Shown here one piece after another: positions 1 to 9,393 of a DNA stretch of 64,000 bases (position 1 is its first letter; the number at the start of each line of letters is the position of its first letter). The stretch lies in assembly GCF_027604915.1 (NCBI RefSeq), contig NZ_JAJAQC010000028.1, forward strand, positions 1 to 64,000, given 5' to 3'. Source of the stretch: Streptomonospora mangrovi. Its GTDB lineage: Bacteria > Actinomycetota > Actinomycetes > Streptosporangiales > Streptosporangiaceae. A model generated the notes under the pieces. That model saw only the letters and a program-made list of their open reading frames with translations. It searched no databases and was not told the DNA's origin. The translations under genes and the position numbers were made by a program.

Positions 1-139
1 CGGCCGGCGCCCGGCGCGCCCGACCCGGCCGGCCCCGAACACGGCACCGGCCCGGCCGGACCCGGCCGCGGCACCGGCCAACCCCCGCCCCGGCCCCCGC
101 GTCCCACCGGGTGTCGGACTCTTCGACACGGAGGCAGCC
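1..139. other. Noncoding left edge
   Basis: Extremely GC-rich, low-complexity sequence rich in CCGGCC words, with no convincing reading frame. It ends in the leader of the secreted protein at 140, where GGAGGCAGCC lies just before the ATG. The window may begin just after the end of an upstream gene, but no stop codon can be assigned. Confidence 0.4.
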
Positions 140-697
140 ATGACCACCAGACGCCGCACCGCCGCCGTCGCGACCGCCGCCGGGATCGCGCTGGCCCTCA
201 GCGGGCTCAGCGCCCCCGCCGCGCTCGCCGACGGCCCGCGCACCCCGCCCGCCGTGGCCCAGGCCATCCAGGCCCAGCCGTGGGTGTTCCTCAGCGAGGG
301 CGATCGCGAGTACCGCGTGCTCGCGGTGGCCGCGATCCTCGCCGAGGAGCGCTTCTACTCCAAGGAGCCCATCGCCACGTTCGACGCCGACCTCACGGCC
401 GCCGTCGAGGAGTACCAGGCCGCGCGCGGCCTGCCGGTCACCGGAGTGGTCGACGCCCGGGTGTGGGAGGCGCTGTCCGACGACGTCGGCCTGGTGCGCG
501 CCAACGACCCCCGGCTGGCCCTGGTCAACGGCCTGGAGCACTCCCTGACCCACCTCGGCTACCCGCCGCCGCACTACGGCGGGTTCACCCGGGCGGTCAA
601 GGCGTTCCAGCGCGCCAAGGGCATCGGGGTGGACGGGATCATCGGCCCGATCACCTTCCGCGCGATGTACGCCGAGGGCGCCGAGGACACCGCCTGA
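140..697 (+). CDS. Secreted peptidoglycan-binding domain protein
   Basis: 185 aa. Residues 1-30 form a Sec signal peptide: RR-containing n-region, Leu/Ala core and an ALA-DG cleavage context. Two peptidoglycan-binding_1-like repeats follow. The first (about 50-110) contains FDADLTAAVEEYQAARGLPV and a DARVWEAL ending. The second (about 120-180) contains FTRAVKAFQRAKGIGVDGI and GPITFRAMY. Such repeats bind cell-wall peptidoglycan outside the membrane. No catalytic domain is present, so it may be a wall-binding or scaffold protein. GGAGG lies 8 bp before the ATG. It converges with purK. Confidence 0.85.
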   Translation: MTTRRRTAAVATAAGIALALSGLSAPAALADGPRTPPAVAQAIQAQPWVFLSEGDREYRVLAVAAILAEERFYSKEPIATFDADLTAAVEEYQAARGLPVTGVVDARVWEALSDDVGLVRANDPRLALVNGLEHSLTHLGYPPPHYGGFTRAVKAFQRAKGIGVDGIIGPITFRAMYAEGAEDTA

Positions 698-715
698 GTC
701 CGGTGGGCGCGGCCG

Positions 716-733
716 GGGCGCGCGGGCGCGCCC
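716..733. terminator. GC hairpin between convergent genes
   Basis: Inverted repeat GGGCGCGC-GG-GCGCGCCC in the 75-bp gap between the convergent peptidoglycan-binding gene and purK. There is no U-tract. It could end transcription from both sides, but it is short and in GC-rich sequence. Confidence 0.35.
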
Positions 734-772
734 GCCCGGTGGCCGGTCCGGGCGGTCCGGTCAGCCGGGCCG

Positions 773-1930
773 TCAGCCCTGGTCGCCGCGCAGGTAGGCC
801 GCCGCGTCGCGGGCGCGCGCCAGCAGGTCGGCGGGGTCGTCGCCGGCCACGTTGACGTGGCCGATCTTGCGCCCCGGCCGGACCTCCTTGCCGTAGAAGT
901 GCACCTTGACCTCGGGGTCCTTGGCCATCACGTGGATGTAGCGGCCGTAGACGTCGGGGTCCGCGCCGCCCAGCACGTTGGCCATCACCGTGTAGGGCGC
1001 CGTGGTGCGCGGCGAGCCCAGCGGGAGGTCCAGCACCGCGCGCAGGTGCTGCTCGAACTGCGAGGTGCGCGAGCCGTCCATGGTCCAGTGCCCGGAGTTG
1101 TGCGGGCGCATGGCCAACTCGTTGATGACGATCCCGGCCTCGGTCTCGAACAGCTCCACCGCCAGCAGGCCCACCACGTCCAGCGCGTGGGCGAGGTCGA
1201 TCGCCAACTCCTGGGCGCCGACCGCCTTGTCCTCGGGCAGGTCCGGAGCGGGCGCGATCACCTCGTGGCAGATGCCGTCGCGCTGCACGGTCTCGACCAC
1301 CGGGTAGACCGCCACCTGGCCGTAGGGCGAGCGCGCCACCTGCACCGCCAGCTCGCGGCGGAAGGCGACCTTCTCCTCGGCCAGCAACTGCACCCCGGCC
1401 TCCTCGGCCCGCGCCAGCACGGCCGCGGCCTCGGCGGAGTCGGCCACCACCCACACGCCCTTGCCGTCGTAGCCGCCGCTGGCGGCCTTGAGCACCAGGG
1501 GCCAGCCGGTCTCGGCACCGAACGCCTCGATCTGCTCGACCGCGCTGACGGCGCGCCAGCGGGGGCAGGGCAGGCCCAGTTCAGTGGCGCGGGTGCGCAT
1601 CCGCAGCTTGTCCTGGGCGTGGCGCAGCGCCGCGCGCCCGGGCCGCACCACCGCGCCGGCGGCCTCGACCTCGCGCAGGACCGGCTCGGGCACGTGCTCG
1701 TGGTCGAAGGTGAGGACGTCGCAGGACTTGGCGAAGGCCAGGAGGTCGGCCAGGCCGCGGTCGTCACCGAGCTGGACGTCGCCGCACACCCGCGCGGCGC
1801 TGTCGGTGGGGTTGTTGGCCAGCACCCGGAAGTCCACACCCAGTGCGATGCCGGCCTGGTGCGTCATCCGGGCGAGCTGGCCGCCGCCGACCATGCCGAC
1901 ACGGGGGACGGACCGCTGATGCTCGCTCAC
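773..1930 (-). CDS. purK: N5-carboxyaminoimidazole ribonucleotide synthase PurK
   Basis: 385 aa, the usual length. PurK is the ATP-dependent enzyme that converts AIR plus bicarbonate to N5-CAIR in purine synthesis, and its product goes to PurE. The N-terminus carries the glycine-rich GMVGGGQLARM. The ATP-grasp region has LKAASGGYDGKGVWVV around 145-163 and the C-terminal half has NELAMRPHNSGHWTMDGS. purE lies 5 kb away on the other strand, so the two are not one operon here although both remain in the locus. The gene is divergent from gtrA, with a short shared promoter region. Confidence 0.95.
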   Translation of the reverse strand: MSEHQRSVPRVGMVGGGQLARMTHQAGIALGVDFRVLANNPTDSAARVCGDVQLGDDRGLADLLAFAKSCDVLTFDHEHVPEPVLREVEAAGAVVRPGRAALRHAQDKLRMRTRATELGLPCPRWRAVSAVEQIEAFGAETGWPLVLKAASGGYDGKGVWVVADSAEAAAVLARAEEAGVQLLAEEKVAFRRELAVQVARSPYGQVAVYPVVETVQRDGICHEVIAPAPDLPEDKAVGAQELAIDLAHALDVVGLLAVELFETEAGIVINELAMRPHNSGHWTMDGSRTSQFEQHLRAVLDLPLGSPRTTAPYTVMANVLGGADPDVYGRYIHVMAKDPEVKVHFYGKEVRPGRKIGHVNVAGDDPADLLARARDAAAYLRGDQG

Positions 1931-1971
1931 AGTGCCTCATTCGTTCGGTGGTGGACCGCGCGGGGCGGGGG

Positions 1972-1977
1972 TAGGCT
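1972..1977 (+). promoter_or_regulatory. Putative -10 element (TAGGCT) for the GtrA gene
   Basis: GGTAGGCTGAC in the purK-gtrA divergent gap matches the actinobacterial -10 form TANNNT. A clear -35 at 17 bp is not seen, so this is only a candidate. Confidence 0.3.
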
Positions 1978-2044
1978 GACACGGCGCCGAACGGGCGCCC
2001 CCCGGAATTCTAGTGACCACCTGGGTAAAGGAACCGCGTCCCCC

Positions 2045-2578
2045 GTGCCCGCCCCGATCCGCGACCGCCTGCCCCGGCTGCTGCGCGAACTCGCCAAGTT
2101 CGGCACCGTCGGCGGGGTGGCCTATGTGGTGCAGCTCGCGGCCACCAACCTGTTCTGGCTGGTCCTGGACGCCCCGCCGCTGGTGGGCCAGGCGCTGGGC
2201 GTGCTGATCGCCACCGTGGTGGCGTTCGTCGGCAACCGGTTCTGGACCTTCGCCCACCGCGCGCGCACCGGGCTGGGCCGCGAGTACCTGCTGTTCTTCG
2301 TGTTCAACGCCGTGGGGCTGGGCATCCAGTTGGCCTGCCTGGGGGTGTCGGTCTACCTCCTGGGGCTCGACGGCCCGCTGGCCCGCAACATCGCGGGCAA
2401 CGTGGTGGGTGTGGGCCTGGGCTCGCTGTTCCGGTTCTACGCCTACCGGCAGTGGGTGTTCCCCGAGGCGTCCGGTGCCGCCGAGCCCGACGCCGGCGCG
2501 CCCGAGGCCGCCGCCTCCGACGCCACCGCCTCCGACCCCGGAGCGGAGCCGGCGCCGCGCGCCGCCGAGCCGTCCTGA
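2045..2578 (+). CDS. GtrA family membrane protein
   Basis: 177 aa from a GTG start. AAAGGAA lies about 12 bp upstream and the protein then begins PAPIRDRLPRLLRELAKFG. The GtrA fold has four membrane segments: about 19-40, 47-66 (ending GNRFWTF), 80-101 and 109-128 (ending FRFYAYRQWVF). GtrA proteins are thought to move polyprenyl-phosphate-linked sugars across the membrane for glycosylation of surface polymers. A 45-residue Ala/Glu/Pro-rich cytoplasmic tail follows. The open frame extends far upstream, but that part overlaps purK antisense and is not coding. Confidence 0.88.
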   Translation: MPAPIRDRLPRLLRELAKFGTVGGVAYVVQLAATNLFWLVLDAPPLVGQALGVLIATVVAFVGNRFWTFAHRARTGLGREYLLFFVFNAVGLGIQLACLGVSVYLLGLDGPLARNIAGNVVGVGLGSLFRFYAYRQWVFPEASGAAEPDAGAPEAAASDATASDPGAEPAPRAAEPS

Positions 2579-2835
2579 GCGTCCGCGCCCCCGCCGCTGC
2601 TCGCCGCACCCCGCCGTCCCCGCACACCCCTCGCCGCCCGCCCCGGCCGCCGCTCGCGCGCGCCCGCGCGGCGGAATGCGGAATTCAAGAAATCCCGGCC
2701 GTTATGGCGGGAATTGCGGGATCGAAACACATTGTCCGATATGCGGTGCTCTGTCGGCTGGTATTTTCCGGTCGAGCCGGGTCCATACGGCGCGCATGAT
2801 GGGGAAACACGCCCAGTGGAATTACGATCAACCGC

Positions 2836-3504
<669 letters not shown>

Positions 3505-3566
3505 GCCGCGGCGCACCGCCCCGCGACGCCCCGCGACCGCGCCGGCCGCCGGGACGGAGGGATGAC

Positions 3567-4844
3567 ATGCGCAGGCGGATGCTGTTCTCCACCCTGGTGG
3601 TGGCCGTGATCGCCGTGCTGCTCCTCGGCCTGCCCCTGGGCGCGCTGACCTACACCACCATCCACACCCAGAGCACCAGCCAGCTCCAGCAGGAGGCCGA
3701 CATCATCGCGGCCGAGGTCGACGACGAACTGGAGGACCAGGAGACGGTCAACCTGGACCGCCTCACCGAGGTGCATCCGGGCCGCCACATCGAGGTCGAG
3801 CTGGCCCGCTCCGGCGAGGTGCTCCATGCCGGGGGCTGGGAGTACGACCCCGACGACCCCGACGCGCCGCCGTCGCTGCGCGCCACGTCGACCTCGCGCG
3901 CGGGCAACGTCATCACCGTCTGGCGCGACACCCAGCGCCTCCAGGAGAGCATCCTCAACGCCTGGGCGGGGATCGCCTCGCTGTCGCTGCTGGCCATCGG
4001 CGTGGCCGTGGGCCTGGCCATGCTCCAGGCGCGCCGCCTCACCCTGCCCCTGGTCGACCTGGCCGCCACCGCCGAGCGGCTGGGCTCGGGCGTGGCCACC
4101 CCCTGGGGCCACCGCTACGGGATCTCCGAGGCCGACCGGGTCGCCGAGGTGCTGGACCGCAGCGCCGAGCGGATCGCCGGGCTGATCGCCACCGAGCGGC
4201 ACTTCGCCACCGACGCCTCCCACCAGTTGCGCACGCCGCTGACGGCGCTGTCGATGCGCCTGGAGGAGATCATCGCCGAGGCCGACAACCCCGAGGTCGT
4301 GCGCGAGGAGGGCGAGGCCGCGCTCGCCCAGACCGAGCGGCTGGTGGAGACCGTGGAGAGCCTGCTGGGCCGGGCGCGCAAGAGCCAGGACCCCGAGGCC
4401 AAGGTGGTGGAGCTGGACGAGGTGCTGGAGCGGTTCGTGGCCGAGTGGCGGCCCATCCTGCGCGCCGAGGACCGCGACGTCGAACTCGCCGGCGAGCGCG
4501 GGCTGCGCGCCGCCGTGGCGCCCACCGACCTCACCCAGATCATGGCGACCCTCGTCGACAACGCCCGCAAGCACGGCGCGGGGACGGTGACGGTCCGCAC
4601 GGTCCAGGGCGGGGGGTCGGTGCGGGTGGAGGTCAGCGACGAGGGGCCCGGGATCCCCGAGGACCTGTCGGGGCGGATCTTCGAGCGGGAGGTCACCGGC
4701 GGCAACGGCACCGGGCTGGGGCTGGCCCTGGCCCGCCACATCGCGGAGTCCGAGGGCGCCCGGGTGGAGCTGATCCAGGCCCGGCCCACGACGTTCGCGC
4801 TGTTCCTGCCGCCCGGCGGCGGGCAGACGTCCTCGCCGGTGTAG
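3567..4844 (+). CDS. Membrane sensor histidine kinase
   Basis: 425 aa. Membrane segments at about 8-30 and 132-152 flank an extracytoplasmic sensor loop of about 100 residues. A HAMP-like linker (RRLTLPLVDLAATAERLGSG) follows. The DHp domain holds phospho-acceptor H219 in FATDASHQLRTPLTAL. The HATPase domain has the N box (LVDNARKHG), G1 (DEGPGIPE) and G2 (GGNGTGLGLALARHI). It is the partner of the response regulator directly upstream. The sensor loop has no recognised domain, so the stimulus cannot be given. Confidence 0.92.
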   Translation: MRRRMLFSTLVVAVIAVLLLGLPLGALTYTTIHTQSTSQLQQEADIIAAEVDDELEDQETVNLDRLTEVHPGRHIEVELARSGEVLHAGGWEYDPDDPDAPPSLRATSTSRAGNVITVWRDTQRLQESILNAWAGIASLSLLAIGVAVGLAMLQARRLTLPLVDLAATAERLGSGVATPWGHRYGISEADRVAEVLDRSAERIAGLIATERHFATDASHQLRTPLTALSMRLEEIIAEADNPEVVREEGEAALAQTERLVETVESLLGRARKSQDPEAKVVELDEVLERFVAEWRPILRAEDRDVELAGERGLRAAVAPTDLTQIMATLVDNARKHGAGTVTVRTVQGGGSVRVEVSDEGPGIPEDLSGRIFEREVTGGNGTGLGLALARHIAESEGARVELIQARPTTFALFLPPGGGQTSSPV

Positions 4845-4871
4845 CGGCGGCCCCCGGTCCCCTGGGGGCGG

Positions 4872-4887
4872 GAGCCGCGCGCGGCTC
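4872..4887. terminator. Palindrome in convergent gap
   Basis: GAGCCGCGCGCGGCTC is a perfect 16-bp palindrome between the convergent kinase gene and the hydrolase gene. It could act as a bidirectional terminator but has no U-tract. Confidence 0.35.
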
Positions 4888-4930
4888 GGGCCGCGCGGTC
4901 AGCGGCGCCCCGCCCGGTACCCCCTGCCGC

Positions 4931-5626
4931 TCAGTACCCCCGGTCGATCCACTCCTGGAGGTGGGGCGCCTCGCCGCCGACCGTGGTGGGGTCGCCGTGG
5001 CCGGTGCGCACCACCGTGTCGCCGGGCAGCGACAGCAGCCGGCCCCGGATGGAGTCGATGATGGTGGGGAAGTGGGAGAACAACCGGCCGGTGGCGCCCG
5101 GGCCGCCCTGGAACAGGGTGTCGCCGGTGAACACCGTGCCCAGGTCGGGGGCGTACAGGCTCACCGCGCCGGGGCTGTGCCCGGGGGTGTGCAGCACCTG
5201 GAGGTCCACGCCGCCCGCGCTGAGCACCTCGCCGTCCAGCAGCGGGGCGTCGGGCTCGCGGTCGGGGTAGACCATCGCCCACAGTTCGGCGTCGGCGGGG
5301 TGCAGCAGGATCGGCGCGTCGGCGAGGTCGGCCAGGCGCGCGGCGGCGTTGATGTGGTCGTTGTGCGCGTGGGTGCACACCACCGCCATCAGTTCGCGGT
5401 CGCCCAGCGCGCGGGCGATGGCCTCGTGGTCGTGCGCGGCGTCGATGACCACCGCGGAGCGGTCGTCGCCGACGATCCACACGTTGTTGTCGACGGCCCA
5501 CTCGCCGCCGTCGAGGCGGAAGGTGCCCGAGGTGACGAGGTGGTGGACGGGGGACACGGGGGTCGGGGCCGCCTCGGGGGCGGTGCCGTCGGGGTCGGGC
5601 CGGTGTGCGGCGCTGTCGCTGGCCAT
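4931..5626 (-). CDS. Metallo-beta-lactamase fold hydrolase
   Basis: 231 aa from the ATG at 5626, which has GGAGG about 10 bp upstream. A longer frame exists but lacks a signal. It shows the full MBL zinc set: THAHNDH (HxHxDH), TPGHSPGAV, GDTLF and a final TGHGDPT. The arrangement matches glyoxalase II-like or small-thioesterase MBL proteins in actinobacteria, probably with two metal ions. No partner gene gives the substrate. It lies downstream of dedA on the same strand, separated by a strong terminator, so it is likely transcribed alone. Confidence 0.88.
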   Translation of the reverse strand: MASDSAAHRPDPDGTAPEAAPTPVSPVHHLVTSGTFRLDGGEWAVDNNVWIVGDDRSAVVIDAAHDHEAIARALGDRELMAVVCTHAHNDHINAAARLADLADAPILLHPADAELWAMVYPDREPDAPLLDGEVLSAGGVDLQVLHTPGHSPGAVSLYAPDLGTVFTGDTLFQGGPGATGRLFSHFPTIIDSIRGRLLSLPGDTVVRTGHGDPTTVGGEAPHLQEWIDRGY

Positions 5627-5697
5627 CGGTCGCGGGACCTCCTCCACCTCGTGTGGCGCGGGCCACCACAGTATCCAACCTGGGCGGGGAAAAGCGC

Positions 5698-5727
5698 GGG
5701 AGCGCGGCCCGCGCGGGCCGCGCTCCC
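5698..5727 (-). terminator. Rho-independent-like terminator after the DedA gene
   Basis: Perfect 13-bp stem GGGAGCGCGGCCC / GGGCCGCGCTCCC with a GCGC loop, just past the DedA stop on the minus strand. There is no long U-run, as is usual in actinobacteria. Confidence 0.75.
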
Positions 5728-5744
5728 TTCTGGAACCGCGGATG

Positions 5745-6632
5745 TCAGGCGCCGTGCCGTCCGCCGTGGTCGGGGCGGTCGGCGCGGTGGGCGCGGTGCG
5801 CGCCGCCCGCCATCGGGGTGGCACCGGGGCCGCCGGTCACCGGGGCCGCGCCCGGGCCGCCCGAGGGGCGGGCACCGCCCGAGGAGCCGGGGCCGGCGCC
5901 CGGGCCGGCGCCGGGGCCGCTGCCGGGACCGGGGTGGCCGTTGCGGCGGCGCAGGTAGTTGCGACGCAGCCGGGCCACGACGAACCACAGGAACAGCAGG
6001 CCGATGATCACCAGCACCGCGTCGCTGAGCAGGCCGCTCCAGCGCTCCAGGACCGGGGCGATGGCCGGTCCGAACGCGAAGCCCAGGCCGATCCAGATGC
6101 CGTTCCACACCGCGCTGCCGACGGTGGTGTAGGCGGTGAACTTCCAGAAGCCCATCCGCTCGATGCCGGCCGGGATGGAGATCAGGCTGCGCACCAGCGG
6201 CACGCAGCGGCCGATGAGGACGGCGATGCCGCCCCAGCGGGCGAAGAAGCGCTCGGCCTTGTCGAAGTCCTCCAGGTCCACCAGCGGCATCTTCTCGACG
6301 ACCCAGCGGGTGCGCTCGCGGCCCAGCGCCGCGCCGATGAAGTAGAGCAGCCAGGCGCCGATCACCGCGCCCGCCGTAGCCGACAGGATGGCCAGCCACA
6401 CGTTCATCCGGCCCTCGTAGGCCAGGAAGCCGGCACCGGGCAGCACGGCCTCGCTGGGCACGGGCGGGAACACGGTCTCGATCAGCAGCGCGAGACCCAC
6501 CCCCACCTCGCCGATGGTCTCCATCAGGCTCAGCACCCAGCCGATGAAGCCCTCGTACTCCTGCCCCGGAACGGCGTCGGCGGCCGGCCGCTGCGCTGCG
6601 GCGATCAGATACGGCCAAGAGGTCGATTGCAC
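5745..6632 (-). CDS. DedA/SNARE-associated family membrane protein
   Basis: 295 aa from a GTG with GGAG about 11 bp upstream. The DedA domain covers about 30-215, with hallmark stretches [39 protein letters not shown] and [14 protein letters not shown], plus several membrane helices. DedA proteins are proton-dependent membrane transporters or lipid scramblases involved in envelope lipid flipping. The last 65 residues are a Gly/Pro/His-rich low-complexity tail that the family does not normally have. It is divergent from purE across a 449-bp gap. Confidence 0.9.
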   Translation of the reverse strand: MQSTSWPYLIAAAQRPAADAVPGQEYEGFIGWVLSLMETIGEVGVGLALLIETVFPPVPSEAVLPGAGFLAYEGRMNVWLAILSATAGAVIGAWLLYFIGAALGRERTRWVVEKMPLVDLEDFDKAERFFARWGGIAVLIGRCVPLVRSLISIPAGIERMGFWKFTAYTTVGSAVWNGIWIGLGFAFGPAIAPVLERWSGLLSDAVLVIIGLLFLWFVVARLRRNYLRRRNGHPGPGSGPGAGPGAGPGSSGGARPSGGPGAAPVTGGPGATPMAGGAHRAHRADRPDHGGRHGA

Positions 6633-7081
6633 GCGATATCAGCTCCGTCGGAAATGGTGATCGGGGAAGACAAGAAGGGGGCGGAATCCGCAGACCGGGC
6701 CGGCGCGGGCGGCCGTCGCACTTCCGCGTACGGTCCGTATTCTGCCTGGTTTGCGGACCGTATGGCAGCCATGGCCGGTACGCGGGAGTGCGGCGGATAC
6801 GGGTGTGCGGCGGCGTGCGCCGACAGCGCGGTCGTGAACTGCGGGTTCCTGGGAGGCGGGGCGCCTGGGCCGGCCGCCGGACTCCCATTGTGGCCGAGGC
6901 GGCACCGTGCGCGCACTGCGGCGGACCGCAGTACGGCGGCCGATCGTCCCCACCCCCGCACCTGGGGCGGGCCGGTGGCGCGCCCGGCGGGGTGCCGCAC
7001 CGCCCCGGCGACCGGCCCGGCCGTAGGATCGGCACGCCGCGCGCATCCGCGCGCCCGCCTACCTGCGAGGGAGAACGAGCT
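6633..7081. other. dedA-purE divergent intergenic region
   Basis: 449 bp with no credible gene. It holds the promoters of both genes and a cluster of related sites: TACGGTCCG at 6729-6737, its inverted copy CGGACCGTA at 6754-6762, and a near copy CGGACCGCA at 6922-6930. GAGGGAG before 7082 is the purE ribosome binding site. Confidence 0.6.
6729..6762. promoter_or_regulatory. Inverted repeat, candidate operator
   Basis: Nine-base arms TACGGTCCG and CGGACCGTA separated by 16 bp. The left arm lies inside an 11-bp palindrome (TACGG-T-CCGTA). The centre-to-centre spacing of about 25 bp would suit a dimer-of-dimers repressor acting on dedA, purE or both. The factor is unknown. Confidence 0.4.
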
Positions 7082-7618
7082 GTGAGCGAGGACGCCCCCA
7101 CCGTCGGGATCGTGATGGGCAGCGACTCCGACTGGCCGGTGATGGAGGACGCCGCCAAGGCGCTGGAGGTGTTCGGCATCTCCTATGAGGCCGACGTCGT
7201 GTCGGCGCACCGCATGCCGCACGAGATGATCGCCTACGGCTCCGAGGCCGCCGACCGGGGGATCAAGGTCCTCATCGCCGGCGCGGGCGGGGCCGCCCAC
7301 CTGCCCGGCATGCTCGCGGCGGTCACCCCGCTGCCGGTGATCGGCGTGCCGGTGCCGCTGCGCCACCTCGACGGCATGGACTCCCTGCTGTCCATCGTCC
7401 AGATGCCCGCCGGAGTCCCGGTGGCCACGGTAGCGGTGGGCGCCGCCCGCAACGCCGGCCTCCTGGCCGCCCGCATCCTGGGAGTGGAGGACCAGGCCCT
7501 GCGCACCCGCATGCGCGAGTTCCAGGAGGAGCTGCGCACCCAGGCCAAGGAAAAGGGCGAGCGGCTGCGCCGCCAGGCATCCCCGGGCAGCGCGTCGGCG
7601 GGCTTCGGCGCCGCGTAG
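7082..7618 (+). CDS. purE: N5-carboxyaminoimidazole ribonucleotide mutase PurE
   Basis: 178 aa from the GTG with GAGGGAG 9 bp upstream. PurE moves the carboxyl group of N5-CAIR to give CAIR in purine synthesis. It shows the class I PurE signatures [19 protein letters not shown] with the catalytic His, [12 protein letters not shown], and [20 protein letters not shown]. The last 20 residues are a charged, non-conserved tail. purK is on the opposite strand 5 kb away, with a two-component system, MBL and DedA genes between. A terminator follows directly. Confidence 0.96.
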   Translation: MSEDAPTVGIVMGSDSDWPVMEDAAKALEVFGISYEADVVSAHRMPHEMIAYGSEAADRGIKVLIAGAGGAAHLPGMLAAVTPLPVIGVPVPLRHLDGMDSLLSIVQMPAGVPVATVAVGAARNAGLLAARILGVEDQALRTRMREFQEELRTQAKEKGERLRRQASPGSASAGFGAA

Positions 7619-7637
7619 GCCCCAAGAGAGGGAAAGT

Positions 7638-7663
7638 CCCCTCCGGCCGACGAACCGGAGGGG
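7638..7663 (+). terminator. Terminator after purE
   Basis: Nine-base stem CCCCTCCGG / CCGGAGGGG with an 8-nt loop, 20 bp past the purE stop. Confidence 0.65.
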
Positions 7664-7839
7664 CGGGTGTCACAAAGGAGTACAACCGGCGCTGTGGGCG
7701 AAGTCCCTGCCCGGTCTACGCTCGTGCTGTCGAAGGCGTCTTAGCGGTGCCCGTTGCCCGTCCAATCATTCGGCTTCGCGCCGACGGTGCTGGGGACGGG
7801 CGCCGTCCATCCCATCCCGACGGAGGACAGGACAGGGAC

Positions 7840-8298
7840 ATGGCCTCTCACGACGACCTGACAGCCGAGTCCGCGCAGGAAGCCGCGCCCGGCACCTACT
7901 CCGGAGTCTGGCTGTCGAGCTACGACTACGTCAGTACCGGCAGGGGCGCTTCCTTCACAGGGAAGCACTACGTCGTGGTGCTGCAACATGGCGACCGGCT
8001 CACCGTGCAGAGCATCCCCGGATCGTCCGATTCCCCCTTGACTATGGACCTCACGATCGACGGCGCGGTCTGCACGGGCACATGGACGGAACAGACAGCG
8101 GAAGAGGGCTACTACCGGGGAGCGCGGTACCACGGCGCGATCCAACTCCTGATCGACCCGACTGGCCGCCGCATGGCGGGGAAGTGGGTCGGCTTCGGTA
8201 AGGACTTCGACGTCAACACCGGCCCGTGGGAACTCGTCTTCCAGGACGCCTCGACCACCAAGGCAACGGTCGACCAGTACCGGCGACCTCCCAGCTAG
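7840..8298 (+). CDS. Stand-alone beta-rich domain found in XRE regulators
   Basis: 152 aa from the ATG, with GGACAGGACAGG upstream. The core (about 22-140) is made of alternating beta strands: GTYSGVWLSSYDY, KHYVVVLQHGDRLTVQSIP, VCTGTWTEQT, YHGAIQLLIDPTGRRMAGKW and KDFDVNTGPWELVF. From memory this resembles the C-terminal domain of some actinobacterial HTH regulators, but there is no HTH here. It stands next to an XRE/DUF397 locus in a lower-GC block, which suggests an effector or partner of that locus. The function is not known. Confidence 0.6.
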   Translation: MASHDDLTAESAQEAAPGTYSGVWLSSYDYVSTGRGASFTGKHYVVVLQHGDRLTVQSIPGSSDSPLTMDLTIDGAVCTGTWTEQTAEEGYYRGARYHGAIQLLIDPTGRRMAGKWVGFGKDFDVNTGPWELVFQDASTTKATVDQYRRPPS

Positions 8299-8384
8299 CG
8301 CCAACGCCAGGGAACCGTCCTCGGTGGCCAACCCCGGTGGCTCTTGGACGGGGGGCGATACGGCGAAGACCCCGGACCGGACGG

Positions 8385-8410
8385 CCCCTCCGGCCGACAG
8401 GTCGGAGGGG
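8385..8410. terminator. Bidirectional terminator
   Basis: Eleven-base stem CCCCTCCGGCC / GGTCGGAGGGG (one G-T pair) with a GACA loop. It lies between the convergent beta-domain gene and the DUF397 gene. Confidence 0.6.
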
Positions 8411-8426
8411 CACGAGGCGGGGAGGA

Positions 8427-8606
8427 TTACAATTCAGTGGCCTTGACCGCCATGAGGAAGGCCGCCCACTCCTCACGTGGCACCACCATGTATCCCGCCG
8501 CGCGGTTCTGAGTATCGCGTACAAGCACCGCGTTTGGGGTTTCGCCGATCTCTACGCACTCGCCCCCCGTCGATGTGCTGTAACTACTCTTCCGCCAACT
8601 GGTCAC
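8427..8606 (-). CDS. DUF397 small protein (59 aa)
   Basis: 59 aa from a GTG start with GGAGG 5 bp upstream. It reads TSWRKSSYSTSTGGECVEIG, then a strand pair (AVLVRDTQN) and PREEWAAFLMAVKATEL, which is the full DUF397 signature. It overlaps the end of the XRE gene by 23 bp, so the two are translationally coupled. DUF397 proteins pair with XRE/DUF5753 regulators throughout Streptomyces and relatives, where they modulate or antagonise the regulator; some pairs have been described as toxin-antitoxin-like. Role inferred from that family. Confidence 0.9.
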   Translation of the reverse strand: MTSWRKSSYSTSTGGECVEIGETPNAVLVRDTQNRAAGYMVVPREEWAAFLMAVKATEL

Positions 8607-9393
8607 GTTTCCTCCGTATCAGGTCTGCCGACTCTGGCGGACTCAGCGCGAGCGCCCGCAAGTCCTCAAAGCCTGAGCGGTAGCGGCGCACGTCGGCCTC
8701 CTTGTGGTCGACGCTGGCCGCGAAGCGGCTCTCTAGCACGAGCACCACCTCACCGCCCGGTAGGTGAAGGAGTAGGAAGCTACCGTCCATCCCCGAGTGA
8801 GGCGCATGGTACAGAGGGAGGACTTGCACGCTGACATGGGGGTTCTCTGCCATGGTGAGCAAGTGGTCGAGTTGTCCGACCATCACGGTAGCGCCCCCCA
8901 CCGTGCGCAGCAGCACCGATTCATCGAGAACGAAGCGGGCCAGCGGTGGGGGGTCAGACCATACGGACTCTTGTCGCCTCAGGCGGTTGTGTACTGAGTC
9001 CTCGATCCGCTCAGAGTTTGCGGTAGGCGTACCAGCGCGGAAGGCGGCTCGCGCATACGCTTCCGTTTGTAGCAGCCCCGGTACCCACGCCAACTGCCAT
9101 TGCCCTATTTGTTCAGCTTGCACCAGCAGTGGGTCGACTTCTGCCATCCATGGAGTTCCGGGACGGACTCGGGCGACGAGGCTGCTCAACTGATCACCGG
9201 TACCCAGGGCTTTGTCCAACGCCTCGGCATGCTTGGGCTTGCAGTCGCGGATGCCCCGCTCCATCGCGCCGATCATCCCAGCCGAAATCGGAAGTCTCTC
9301 GGCTAGTCGGTCTAGCGATAGATCCCGAGATTTGCGTATACGCCGGATTTCCCGGCCAATTCTAAGCCATTCTTCCCGTGGTTCCTCAGCCAT
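8584..9393 (-). CDS. XRE-family regulator with DUF5753 (WhiJ-like)
   Basis: 269 aa. An N-terminal helix-turn-helix spans about 11-65 (IGREIRRIRKSRDLSLDRLAE, then PISAGMIGAMERGIRD). A DUF5753 ligand/partner domain follows (about 85-262), with QLAWVPGLLQTEAYARAAF, the repeated hydrophobic core and LVLESRFAASVDHKEADVRRY. This is the WhiJ/AbaA type of actinobacterial regulator, which controls development or secondary metabolism. It is coupled to the DUF397 gene. A 10-bp direct repeat lies just upstream and may be its own operator. Confidence 0.92.
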   Translation of the reverse strand: MAEEPREEWLRIGREIRRIRKSRDLSLDRLAERLPISAGMIGAMERGIRDCKPKHAEALDKALGTGDQLSSLVARVRPGTPWMAEVDPLLVQAEQIGQWQLAWVPGLLQTEAYARAAFRAGTPTANSERIEDSVHNRLRRQESVWSDPPPLARFVLDESVLLRTVGGATVMVGQLDHLLTMAENPHVSVQVLPLYHAPHSGMDGSFLLLHLPGGEVVLVLESRFAASVDHKEADVRRYRSGFEDLRALALSPPESADLIRRKRDQLAEE

